Assembly (NCBI RefSeq): GCF_002797975.1
Contig: NZ_PGET01000001.1
Span: 2,604,001 to 2,668,000, forward strand
Reading direction: 5' to 3'
Length of the DNA stretch: 64,000 nucleotides
Source: [Clostridium] celerecrescens 18A
GTDB lineage: Bacteria; Bacillota; Clostridia; Lachnospirales; Lachnospiraceae
Each line of letters opens with the position of its first letter. Position 1 is the first letter of the stretch. Of the stretch, positions 35,128 through 43,443 are shown piece by piece. Under the pieces are notes generated by a model. That model was not told the origin of the DNA. It made no database searches and saw only the letters and a list, made by a program, of their open reading frames with translations. The translations under genes and the position numbers were made by a program.

Positions 35128-35928
35128 GTGACGAACAAAAAAATCACATTACAATTTACGATACTGACATTTTCCATAGCCTATCTTGTTTCAGGTTCTT
35201 TGATAGCTCTTGGGCAATTCGGATATACGGTTCACAATTGGGTCCACTCGTTACAGCAATTCGGGATGAATATTCCTTTTGCAATCTATATTTTGTCGCC
35301 CGCTATTGCTTCATATATCGTTCTAAAGAAAAATAACAAAATAGAAGATTTTAAGGAATGGTTAAAAACAGTTTTTTACGTCAAAAATAACATATCTATT
35401 TATTTGTTCGTTGTTGCAGGGCTTACACTGTACTTTTTGATACATATTGCAGTTTCAGACCGCGTGGAATTGGTGCTTCCATTTTATATGTTCTTTCTTT
35501 CCCTGCCTGGTAATCTTATTATCGGTGGCATGGAGGAATCTGGCTGGATGTACATATTACAGCCTGAGCTTGATAAAAAATATGGCTTTGTTTTATCAGC
35601 TGTTTTAGTTGGAATCATTTGGACTTTTTGGCATATTCCTCTCTTCTTCATTCCGGGGACGAATCACGGAGAGGGACTCATTAACTTTTGGATGTTTGCA
35701 GTTCAACTCATGGCGTTTCGGTTTTTCAACGGGGCAATCTACAAAATATCAGGAAAAGGCCGCGTGTTTATGTGCGTATTATTCCACACCATGTTCAATG
35801 CGGCATCCCCCATCTTTGGCAGCACGACTATGACTTGGGCGGGAACAATTGCTGCAAATTCTATGATTATTCTTGTTTCAATAGTAACCGTAGTGATATA
35901 TGACAAAAAGAGCAGGCGAATCGTATAA
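35128..35928 (+). CDS. CPBP-family intramembrane protein (CAAX protease-like)
   Basis: 266 residues, about seven to eight membrane helices. The family's motif 1 appears as MEESGWMYILQPEL; the two Glu are present but the usual Arg of EExxxR is Met. Motif 2 is WTFWHIPLFF and the later His motif is LFHTMFNA. These helices hold the active site in Rce1-type glutamate proteases. GTG 35128 follows GAGGTGATGAGATC; no ATG gives the full first helix. It sits next to a recombinase relic and ends before a strong terminator, so it may be cargo of a former element. Role unknown (membrane-protein processing or bacteriocin self-protection in relatives). Confidence 0.87.
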   Translation: MTNKKITLQFTILTFSIAYLVSGSLIALGQFGYTVHNWVHSLQQFGMNIPFAIYILSPAIASYIVLKKNNKIEDFKEWLKTVFYVKNNISIYLFVVAGLTLYFLIHIAVSDRVELVLPFYMFFLSLPGNLIIGGMEESGWMYILQPELDKKYGFVLSAVLVGIIWTFWHIPLFFIPGTNHGEGLINFWMFAVQLMAFRFFNGAIYKISGKGRVFMCVLFHTMFNAASPIFGSTTMTWAGTIAANSMIILVSIVTVVIYDKKSRRIV

Positions 35929-35996
35929 GCATTTAGGGTACTCCTTTTAAAATCCCCGTTGAGCGTGTCATGGCTTCTCCCTGTTCCTATCAGCTT

Positions 35997-36037
35997 AAAA
36001 GGCTGACTATCCGCTTTACGCCGATAGTCAGCCTTTT
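35997..36037. terminator. Bidirectional terminator between CPBP gene and isomerase operon
   Basis: Perfect 15-bp stem aaaaggctgactatc (35997-36011) with gatagtcagcctttt (36023-36037), A/T runs on both flanks, lying between convergent genes. Confidence 0.9.
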
Positions 36038-36123
36038 GTTGTCATATTCTGCTTGCTGACTGCCCTATCTGAATCCTCCTTGATACTTCCTTATTAGGCG
36101 TCAGCTAAGTCCCGGAACATCTT

Positions 36124-37602
36124 TTAACCAAATGGGTTTTCTGATTTATAAAGCATTCCCTTTGGCTGATTAAATCCAATCTCTTCTACCCCAAGGTACT
36201 TAAATACTTCAAATATAGCCTTGCCATAATGGCCGAAAGCAACCGCCCCATGGTGAGGGAAGTTCTTTTCGATCAGCACATGGCGGTAAAATCTTCCCAT
36301 TTCCGGGATAGCAAAAACTCCGATGGAGCCAAAGGAACGGGTGGCTACAGGAAGCACCTCTCCCTGGGCAACGTATGCACGGAGTAAATTGTCTGCTGTG
36401 CTCTGAAGGCGGAAGAATGTAATATCACCAGGAGCGATATCGCCCTCAAGTGTTCCCTGAGTAACCTCCTCCGGGAGCGCTCTTGCCATGATCATCTGGT
36501 ATTTCATAGAGCAGGAAGAAAGCTTTCTGGAGCAGGTATTTCCGCAATGGAAGCCCATAAAGGTATCCTGGTGGGTATAATCATACTTCCCCTTAATATC
36601 TCCATCATACATATCGGCTGGAACCGTGTTATTTATGTCAAGCAGGGTTACGGCATCCATGCTTATGCAGGTTCCGATGAATTCACTGAGCGCTCCGTAA
36701 ATGTCCACTTCACAGGAAACCGGGATGCCCATTCCTGTCAGACGGCTGTTTACATAGCAGGGAACACAACCAAACTGGGTCTGGAATGCAGGCCAGCATT
36801 TTCCTGCAATGGCTACATATTTCCGGTATCCCTTGTGGGCCTCCACCCAATCCAGCAGAGTGAGTTCATACTGGGCAAGCTTTGGAAGAATTTCCGGCTT
36901 CTGGTTACCCTCTCCCAGCTCCTTTTCCATATCCTTTACTACATCAGGGATCCTTGGATCGTTTGCATGCTTATTAAAGGCCTCAAATAAATCCAGCTCC
37001 GAGTTCTCTTCAATCTCCACGCCCAGGTTATACAGCTGTTTAATCGGAGCATTGCATGCCAGGAAGTTTAAGGGGCGAGGGCCGAAGCTTATGATTTTTA
37101 ACTGGGAAAGTCCTACAAGAGTTCTGGCAATGGGAAGGAATTCCTCGATCATGTCGGCACATTCCTCAGCCGTTCCCACCGGATATTCCGGTATGTACGC
37201 TTTAATATTTCTAAGCTTTAGATTATAGCTTGCATTTAACATTCCGCAGTACGCATCCCCGCGTCCCTGGGTTAAGTCATCTCCGCTTTCCTCTGCTGCT
37301 GCGATAAACATGACCGGTCCGTCAAAATGCTTTGCAAGAAGGGTTTCTGAAATCTCAGGTCCGAAGTTTCCTAAATAGACGACAAGTGCGTCGCAGCCGG
37401 CTTTCTTTACATCCTCCAATGCCTGAACCATATGGATCTCACTTTCCACGATACATACTGGACATTCGTAAATATTTGCGGCTTCATACTTTGCATGATA
37501 CGCCTCCACCAGTGCTTTTCTTCTGTTCACTGATAAAGTTTCCGGGAAACAGTCCCTGCTTACCGCTACGATTCCTACTTTTATTTCTGGGATATTATTC
37601 AT
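36124..37602 (-). CDS. L-fucose/L-arabinose isomerase-family protein
   Basis: 492 residues, close to the usual length for fucose isomerase-fold enzymes, which interconvert aldoses and ketoses with a divalent metal. Visible are the N-terminal Rossmann-like IKVGIVAVSRDCFPETLS, a central CEVDIYGALSEFI, DINN, and FMGFHCGNTCS with likely metal-ligand residues, and the C-terminal FPHHGAVAFGHYG. AGGAGG precedes ATG 37602. It is the last gene of an operon with a xylulokinase, a transaldolase and a DUF4867 protein. D-arabinose, L-fucose or a related pentose are candidates; the true substrate cannot be chosen from sequence. Confidence 0.85.
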   Translation of the reverse strand: MNNIPEIKVGIVAVSRDCFPETLSVNRRKALVEAYHAKYEAANIYECPVCIVESEIHMVQALEDVKKAGCDALVVYLGNFGPEISETLLAKHFDGPVMFIAAAEESGDDLTQGRGDAYCGMLNASYNLKLRNIKAYIPEYPVGTAEECADMIEEFLPIARTLVGLSQLKIISFGPRPLNFLACNAPIKQLYNLGVEIEENSELDLFEAFNKHANDPRIPDVVKDMEKELGEGNQKPEILPKLAQYELTLLDWVEAHKGYRKYVAIAGKCWPAFQTQFGCVPCYVNSRLTGMGIPVSCEVDIYGALSEFIGTCISMDAVTLLDINNTVPADMYDGDIKGKYDYTHQDTFMGFHCGNTCSRKLSSCSMKYQMIMARALPEEVTQGTLEGDIAPGDITFFRLQSTADNLLRAYVAQGEVLPVATRSFGSIGVFAIPEMGRFYRHVLIEKNFPHHGAVAFGHYGKAIFEVFKYLGVEEIGFNQPKGMLYKSENPFG

Positions 37603-37677
37603 TCTATAACTCCTCCTGTTGTTATTCAGGCATTTTCCTTAGGATTATATGCCTGTTGATTTTATTGTTAAGCTTTG

Positions 37678-38304
37678 TCAAATAGACAGGTTTTCTCCTG
37701 ATATTCCGATATAAGCATGTTCCGGAAGTCCGCCCTCTTTGTGTCCAATGAGCCATTTGTTCCTGGCGAACAGCAGTCTGTCTTCTTCATTCACTGCTTC
37801 TCCTGACGGCTCCAAGTCAGTATTGGTATCCTTTGGCAGGATCACAACACATCGGAAACCGCCTTCCTCCGCATGGCATGGCGCATAATGAAGGGTCGTT
37901 GCATAAACCTCGATCACAGTTCCTGCCGGAACGAGGAATGCTTCCATCTTACCTGAATCGTATGTGTAATCCGAGGTAATATCCTGCTGCCTTCCTAAAA
38001 TCAGGATCAGATCCGTCACAGCAATATTGATCTCTGAACTTCTGTGGTATTCCACCGCATTCAGCTTCTTATTGTGGCCGTTGCAGTAACCTACCTGAAT
38101 GGGAAGCTGGCCGCAGAGCTTCTTCTCCATTTCCCTAGAAACCGCCAACTGCTCTAATTCTGCTACAGAAGGAACATAAACCACATCTTCCGGAAGGGGC
38201 GTCTTCTTCATCACTTCCAACAGTTCCCCTGCATCATATCCTGTAACCACTTTCCCATAAACCTGAAAGGCAGGATCTGTCACTGGTTTGATTGTTAATC
38301 CCAT
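37678..38304 (-). CDS. DUF4867 family protein (cupin-like)
   Basis: 208 residues that I recognise as DUF4867, a family frequently next to fucose-isomerase-like and xylulokinase genes in Firmicutes. A central cupin-like block has NAVEYHRSSEINIAVTD and PAGTVIEVYATTLHYAPCH, where His and Glu could bind a metal. It may act as a sugar epimerase/isomerase helper, but no activity is established as far as I know. It is 18 nt after the transaldolase gene and 75 nt before the isomerase gene. Confidence 0.82.
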   Translation of the reverse strand: MGLTIKPVTDPAFQVYGKVVTGYDAGELLEVMKKTPLPEDVVYVPSVAELEQLAVSREMEKKLCGQLPIQVGYCNGHNKKLNAVEYHRSSEINIAVTDLILILGRQQDITSDYTYDSGKMEAFLVPAGTVIEVYATTLHYAPCHAEEGGFRCVVILPKDTNTDLEPSGEAVNEEDRLLFARNKWLIGHKEGGLPEHAYIGISGENLSI

Positions 38305-38322
38305 GGTTTTACCTCTCCTTTT

Positions 38323-38976
38323 CTATTCTCCGAATACAGCCAGATAATCCTTTTTAAATTTTTCAATGCCCTGGTCTGTGAGCGGGTGCTGTGTCATCTG
38401 AACCAGCACCTTATACGGTACCGTTGCAATATCTGCTCCTGCTCTGGCACAATCGATCACATGAATCGGATTACGCACGCTGGCTGCAATGATCTCCGTC
38501 TCGATCCCGTGTATCTGGAATATCTCCATAATATCTTCAATGAGATTGATTCCCGGCATGGAGATATCGTCCAAACGTCCCAAAAACGGGGAAACATAGG
38601 CTGCTCCGGCTCTTGCTGCCAAAAGCGCCTGGGCAGCGGAAAACACCAGGGTTACGTTGGTTGGAATCTTTTCTGCGTTCAGCACTTTTACTGCCTTTAA
38701 GCCTTCTACCGTCATGGGGATCTTCACGACCATGTTCGGATGGATCGCCGCGATCTCCCGGCCTTCTTTTATCATGCCTTCCGCATCAGTCGTGGTGGCC
38801 TTTACCTCGCCGCTGATTGGTCCGTCAACAATAGATGCAATTTCCCCGATCACCTGTTTAAAATCACGTCCTTCCTTTGCAATCAGGGAAGGATTTGTGG
38901 TAACTCCGCAGATAATCCCCATTTCATTGGCCAATTTGATTTCTTCTACGTTTGCCGTATCAATAAAAAAACGCAT
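38323..38976 (-). CDS. Transaldolase-like protein (fructose-6-phosphate aldolase/TalC type)
   Basis: 217 residues, the short decameric class of transaldolase. [13 protein letters not shown], the GVTTNPSLI motif, Schiff-base Lys85 in [21 protein letters not shown] and SPFLGRLDD are all present. It would transfer dihydroxyacetone units between sugar phosphates in the non-oxidative pentose phosphate pathway, or cleave fructose 6-phosphate. It lies 32 nt after xylB, so it probably handles xylulose 5-phosphate-derived flux. Confidence 0.93.
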   Translation of the reverse strand: MRFFIDTANVEEIKLANEMGIICGVTTNPSLIAKEGRDFKQVIGEIASIVDGPISGEVKATTTDAEGMIKEGREIAAIHPNMVVKIPMTVEGLKAVKVLNAEKIPTNVTLVFSAAQALLAARAGAAYVSPFLGRLDDISMPGINLIEDIMEIFQIHGIETEIIAASVRNPIHVIDCARAGADIATVPYKVLVQMTQHPLTDQGIEKFKKDYLAVFGE

Positions 38977-39008
38977 ATCATCACCCTCCTTTTTTCCTTT
39001 GTCTTAAA

Positions 39009-40532
39009 TTACAAAGCTGCAAGTTTTTTATAGCTGCCCTTTAAATCCTCATATAGTTCCTTATATAACTGATGATATTTCTTATAAAGACCGGCCTGGT
39101 TTTCCTCCGGTCCTGTAGTCTTATCCGCAGAGATCAGGGCATCACAGGCAGCTTCCACGCTCTCATAAATACCGCACCCGACTCCGGCCAGAATAGCGGC
39201 TCCCAGAGCCGGCCCTTCTGTCTGAGCCACGGTTTTTACATGACAATCATACATATCCGCAAGCATCTGACGCCATACCGGGCTCTTTCCGCCGCCGCCG
39301 CATGCCATCATCTCTCCTACTCTGATCCCCATTTCATTAAGGATATCATTGCAGTCGCTGAGAGAATAAGAAACTCCTTCCATTACGGCGCGCAGCATAT
39401 GCTTTCTCGTATGGATGGCAGAAAGTCCAAAAAACACTCCTCTGCAGTCCGGGTCCAGATGAGGAGTCCTCTCCCCCATTAAATAAGGAAGATAAATTAG
39501 CTTATCACTTCCCGCTTCCACCTGGCTCACATCCCGGTTGATGAGATCATAAACATCAATCCCCTGTTTATTTGCTTCTTCCACATAGTCCTGGCAGAAA
39601 TTATCCTTAAACCACTTTAAGGACAGCCCCGCCCCCTGGGTCACTCCCATGACATGCCATGCTCCCGGTACTGCACAGCAGCAGGTATGGACTCTTCCTT
39701 TCGGGTCAATGGTGACCTGGCTGCTGTGAGCAAACACAACCCCGGAAGTCCCTATGGTGGTAAAGGCCGTTCCATCCTTCACTACCCCTGTTCCGACTGC
39801 CGCCGCCGCATTGTCTCCAGCACCTCCCACGACCTTTGTTTCCTCCGAAAGACCGGTTCTATCTGCGATCTCAGGAAGAAGTGTTCCCGTTACCTCACAG
39901 GATTCAAAGACTTCTCCCAAAAGCTTTGGATTAATATCCAGCTTATTTAAAACTTCCTCGGACCAGCATCTTCCGGGCACATCTAAAAGCTGCATTCCGC
40001 TGGCATCGGAAACCTCAGTAGCGAAAACTCCGGTTAATATGTAACGGATATAATCCTTTGGAAGGAGGATGTGCCTGCACCGATTGTAATTCTCCGGTTC
40101 ATTCTTCCTTACCCATAAAATCTTGGCTGCCGTCCAGCCGGTAAGAGGCGGATTTGCTGTGATCTCGATCCAGCGCTCTTTTGGCATAATCGAGAGCATG
40201 TCTTCCACTTCGGCTGCAGTTCTCTGGTCGCACCAGATAATAGAGGGACGTATCACCTCATTCTTTTCATCAAGCATCACAAGTCCGTGCATCTGGCCTG
40301 AGATACCGATTCCTTTCACATCCTCTTTAAAAACCCCTGACTCCATCATGACCTGGGAAAGGGTATCAAGAACCGCTTCTCTCCAGTCTTCCGGCTTCTG
40401 CTCCGCCCAGCCATTCTTAGGCTGATAAAGGGGATATTCCCTGGATGCAGAAGCAATCACACCGCCCGTTTCATCGAACAGGACGGTCTTTGTTGCCGAT
40501 GTCCCCACATCAATTCCAATCAAATACTTCAT
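39009..40532 (-). CDS. xylB: Xylulokinase
   Basis: 507 residues of the FGGY family: YLIGIDVGTSATKTVLFD, SGQMHGLVMLD (typical xylulokinase M-H-G), WCDQRT, catalytic-base region GAGDNAAAAVGTG, and the C-terminal GGGGKSPVWRQMLADM. It phosphorylates D-xylulose to the 5-phosphate; the QMHG and WCDQR motifs favour xylulose over other ketoses. GGAGG precedes ATG 40532; the earlier open codons have no ribosome site. It is the first gene of the operon, with a TATAAT about 40 bp upstream on the minus strand. Confidence 0.92.
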   Translation of the reverse strand: MKYLIGIDVGTSATKTVLFDETGGVIASASREYPLYQPKNGWAEQKPEDWREAVLDTLSQVMMESGVFKEDVKGIGISGQMHGLVMLDEKNEVIRPSIIWCDQRTAAEVEDMLSIMPKERWIEITANPPLTGWTAAKILWVRKNEPENYNRCRHILLPKDYIRYILTGVFATEVSDASGMQLLDVPGRCWSEEVLNKLDINPKLLGEVFESCEVTGTLLPEIADRTGLSEETKVVGGAGDNAAAAVGTGVVKDGTAFTTIGTSGVVFAHSSQVTIDPKGRVHTCCCAVPGAWHVMGVTQGAGLSLKWFKDNFCQDYVEEANKQGIDVYDLINRDVSQVEAGSDKLIYLPYLMGERTPHLDPDCRGVFFGLSAIHTRKHMLRAVMEGVSYSLSDCNDILNEMGIRVGEMMACGGGGKSPVWRQMLADMYDCHVKTVAQTEGPALGAAILAGVGCGIYESVEAACDALISADKTTGPEENQAGLYKKYHQLYKELYEDLKGSYKKLAAL

Positions 40533-40765
40533 CCTAATACCTCCTCGAAAAATCTCTATTCTGATTATAATATACATGCCTGAAAAAAGCGTGCGTTTAT
40601 TTGTCCAACTAATGGCACTTTCTTGCACTTTTCAGCCAGCAATGAGCAGTGCGAAATAGGCTTGAGCGTGCGAAGCCGCAGGTTTCGCGAGCGTCACTGC
40701 GGACTTAAGGCCCCAAAAAACAAGACCCAGATATCCCGTTGTCCACCGCCAAACATCTGATCACA

Positions 40766-40794
40766 TAGACATTTAAACAAGGACAAGGTATAAT
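40766..40794 (+). promoter_or_regulatory. Promoter of the acetyltransferase gene
   Basis: TAGACA (40766-40771), 17-bp spacer, TATAAT (40789-40794). The rest of the 40533-40846 gap holds GC-rich inverted segments (about 40669-40705, gcgtgcgaagccgcagg and nearby) of unknown role. Confidence 0.6.
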
Positions 40795-40846
40795 AAAGAA
40801 AAAAAGAGGCCGTCTGCCCGACAGCCCCATTACCAAGGAGGTTTTC

Positions 40847-41452
40847 ATGGATTTAAAAGAAAAAATGAGAAGCGGAAAGCTTTACGACTGTGTTGACGAT
40901 GATCTGATCGCGGAACAAACCAGCTGTCTGGAAATCCTCTATGACTTCAACCAGACCCGCCCATCCGAAGGCGAAAAGCGGCAGGAAATCTTAAAGCAGC
41001 TTTTTGCCGAAATCGGAAAAAGCTGCTACATAGAACCCCCGCTTCACGCCAACTGGGGAAGCCATGTTCACATGGGCAATAACGTATATGTAAACTTTAA
41101 TTTAACCCTGGTAGATGACGCTGATATCTACATAGGAAATAACGTCATGTTCGGCCCAAACGTTGTGGTAGACACAGCCGCCCATCCCATCCGGCCCGAT
41201 ATCCGAAAAAGGCAGATCCAGTTTAACGTCCCCGTTATCATTGAGGATAACGTATGGATCGGAGCCGGAGCCATCATCCTTCCAGGCGTCCGGATCGGTG
41301 AAAACAGCGTAATAGGAGCCGGAAGCGTTGTAACCAGGGATATCCCCGCCAACGTAGTGGCCTATGGAAGTCCATGCCGTGTCATAAGGGAAATCGGCGA
41401 GCGGGATATGAAATACTATTTCAGAGACTGGGAAATCGATCCGGAAATATAG
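40847..41452 (+). CDS. Sugar O-acetyltransferase (maltose/galactoside acetyltransferase family)
   Basis: 201 residues: the N-terminal Mac domain (KEKMRSGKLYDCVDDDL) and a left-handed beta-helix of hexapeptide repeats. It has the family motif PLHANWGSHVHMGNNVYVNFN, the catalytic-His region DTAAHP, and the C-terminal IGAGAIILPGVRIGENSVIGAGSVV. It transfers acetyl from acetyl-CoA to sugars, perhaps to detoxify non-metabolised ones. AAGGAGG precedes ATG 40847. It converges on the OLD-type gene with 8 nt between stops and no terminator. Confidence 0.93.
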   Translation: MDLKEKMRSGKLYDCVDDDLIAEQTSCLEILYDFNQTRPSEGEKRQEILKQLFAEIGKSCYIEPPLHANWGSHVHMGNNVYVNFNLTLVDDADIYIGNNVMFGPNVVVDTAAHPIRPDIRKRQIQFNVPVIIEDNVWIGAGAIILPGVRIGENSVIGAGSVVTRDIPANVVAYGSPCRVIREIGERDMKYYFRDWEIDPEI

Positions 41453-41460
41453 ACTATTCC

Positions 41461-43311
41461 CTACGCCTTCCTGCTTTCAAAGTAAACGAACTTATCAATC
41501 GCATCTAAAATATCGCTAAAATCTTCACGGGGAGCCAGATCAATGTATTGTTTTAACAGCTCCCCTTCCTGCTTTTTATATGGCCCGTAAAAAATATCAT
41601 AAAGATTATGCCCCCGCATATAAATCTTAAATTCCTCCATATGGGTCTTTAAATCCTCCGGAGATTCCATATCCTTCCCCACTGCATCCACAAACTGCTT
41701 TCCGCTCTTTAACCGGTAAAGGTATTCCTTCCATTTATCAAACAGCGTCCGGTAGAATGCCTCTTCATCTTCCACCACTCCAAGCTTTGCCATGATTTTG
41801 GGATTCAGGAAATAATTTTCAAAGGAATAGTACTTTAATATGAGCACATTTTTTCTGGTGACCTTTGGAAGCTTGTCGACCTCCTCCAGACTGCGGTCAT
41901 CATAATACCGGCAAAGCTGGCCTGCCAGCTCCTCAGGGTTTTTCCCGTCCCCATCCCTGATCATCAGGAACTGATCCCTTAAATAAACCTGGTTCATATA
42001 CTTTAAATTGGCATACGTCTTTATATTGGTACAGCTGTTGGTGGTGATAATGGAGATCCGGGATAAATTTCCCTCCTTATCATAGATTTCCGAATAATAT
42101 TTTTCCAACAGCAGAGGCAGACGGCTCTTATCCTGCTTCCCCTCCACAATGAACACAAAGCTGACCCCAAGAAAATCATTGGCCCCATAACCCAGATCAT
42201 CCAGAATAGCATCTATATCGGTTCTGTCCCTGACAATAGAATAACCATCACGCTCCAGCACCACCTGCCTGATCTGGCGTCTGGTAAAATTAAACAGCAT
42301 GCTGGGTGAATGGGTCGTAAAAATCACCTGGTTCTTCTTGGATAACCGGTAAAGGATCTCACTGGATATCTTCTGAAGCTGGGGATGGAGGAATATCTCA
42401 GGATCCTCTACGATGACAATGCTGGGAATCCGCTTTTCATCCTCTGTATAGGTCTCCAAAAGAGACAGCATGTAAAGGCTTTTCATACCATTGCTCAAGT
42501 TGTTTATAGGGCTTAGTTTTCCCCTTTCCACATGATAAGTCTCCGCTGTTACTTTAAACAATTCACATGGATTACAGTTTAAAGAAAAGTGGATTTCCTC
42601 ATAGCCGCCGTTTTTTCTGTAATTGTCATTGACCCTTTCGGCGAAATTATTTAAATTTAACTGATACATCTTATATTCCAGCAGCTTAGCCGTCTCATAG
42701 ATTTGCAGTTCTTCCGGCTTCTTCTGGTTGATCAGCCCGATGCATTTAAAGCACTGATTGCATACCCTGGCGCTGTCAAACATACACACGTGGGTCCTTA
42801 GCTTTGACAGCTGGTCATCCTCCTGGAAAAGCAGCAGATCATTCTGAAACTGGTTTAAATCCCGTTCCGAGTCAATGTAATAAAGCCTGGGAAAAATCTC
42901 CCTGATATACCGGTTATTCTTCCGGTATCCATCCTTAAACCGGACGACCCCGTTCCAGTTCACCTGATAGGTGAAGGCCAGACTACCTTCCCGGTAAGAA
43001 GGCAGCTTTGTAACAAAATCGTGGAGCCACGCATCAAACCGCTTATACTGGCTCACCACCCCTCCCCTGTGAAAGGAAACCAGATCCTCCTGCGTAATTG
43101 CCAGGGTCATGGTGATCTCTATATTCTGTTTCTTCTCATTAAAATCCTCTTCCGTAATTTCATATGCGCCTGCAGCTGCCCGTATGGCATCTAAGACACC
43201 TGTTTTTCCCGTATTGTTCTTCCCCACCAGAATCAGGGCATTTTCCACATTTTGAATTTCCATATCCCGTATGGATTTAAAATTTTTAATATGTACCGAT
43301 GTTATCTGCAT
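41461..43311 (-). CDS. OLD-family ATP-dependent endonuclease (AAA ATPase with TOPRIM)
   Basis: 616 residues. The N-terminal ATPase opens ITSVHIKNFKSIRDME with Walker A GKNNTGKT (about 30-37), signature LSNGMKSLYML, Walker B IVIVEDPEIFLHP and H-loop FTTHSP. The TOPRIM half has VFIVEGKQDKSRL and an acidic LMIRDGDGKN. A cysteine cluster CNQCFKC in the ATPase domain may bind zinc. The layout equals OLD/GajA nucleases, but no GajB-like helicase is adjacent. GGAGAGG precedes ATG 43311. Possible defence or DNA-repair nuclease; convergent with the acetyltransferase. Confidence 0.87.
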   Translation of the reverse strand: MQITSVHIKNFKSIRDMEIQNVENALILVGKNNTGKTGVLDAIRAAAGAYEITEEDFNEKKQNIEITMTLAITQEDLVSFHRGGVVSQYKRFDAWLHDFVTKLPSYREGSLAFTYQVNWNGVVRFKDGYRKNNRYIREIFPRLYYIDSERDLNQFQNDLLLFQEDDQLSKLRTHVCMFDSARVCNQCFKCIGLINQKKPEELQIYETAKLLEYKMYQLNLNNFAERVNDNYRKNGGYEEIHFSLNCNPCELFKVTAETYHVERGKLSPINNLSNGMKSLYMLSLLETYTEDEKRIPSIVIVEDPEIFLHPQLQKISSEILYRLSKKNQVIFTTHSPSMLFNFTRRQIRQVVLERDGYSIVRDRTDIDAILDDLGYGANDFLGVSFVFIVEGKQDKSRLPLLLEKYYSEIYDKEGNLSRISIITTNSCTNIKTYANLKYMNQVYLRDQFLMIRDGDGKNPEELAGQLCRYYDDRSLEEVDKLPKVTRKNVLILKYYSFENYFLNPKIMAKLGVVEDEEAFYRTLFDKWKEYLYRLKSGKQFVDAVGKDMESPEDLKTHMEEFKIYMRGHNLYDIFYGPYKKQEGELLKQYIDLAPREDFSDILDAIDKFVYFESRKA

Positions 43312-43443
43312 AGGCCTCTCCTTTATAAAACCCAGTATAAAAGGCTGACAGGAAAATTTCAAGTTCTGCCCGAAAAAAAAATCACACTGTCCTTTCCTCT
43401 TTATCATAGTATAGAATATATTCTTATCACAGGAGTGGTTCCT

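Noticed and set aside
40600..40760. GC-rich inverted segments that could be a REP-like element or cre site
   Set aside because: The arms are imperfect and I could not find a clear second copy in the window.
41128..41352. Long open frames opposite the acetyltransferase and other genes
   Set aside because: They mirror strong coding frames, lack ribosome sites and have no plausible protein character.
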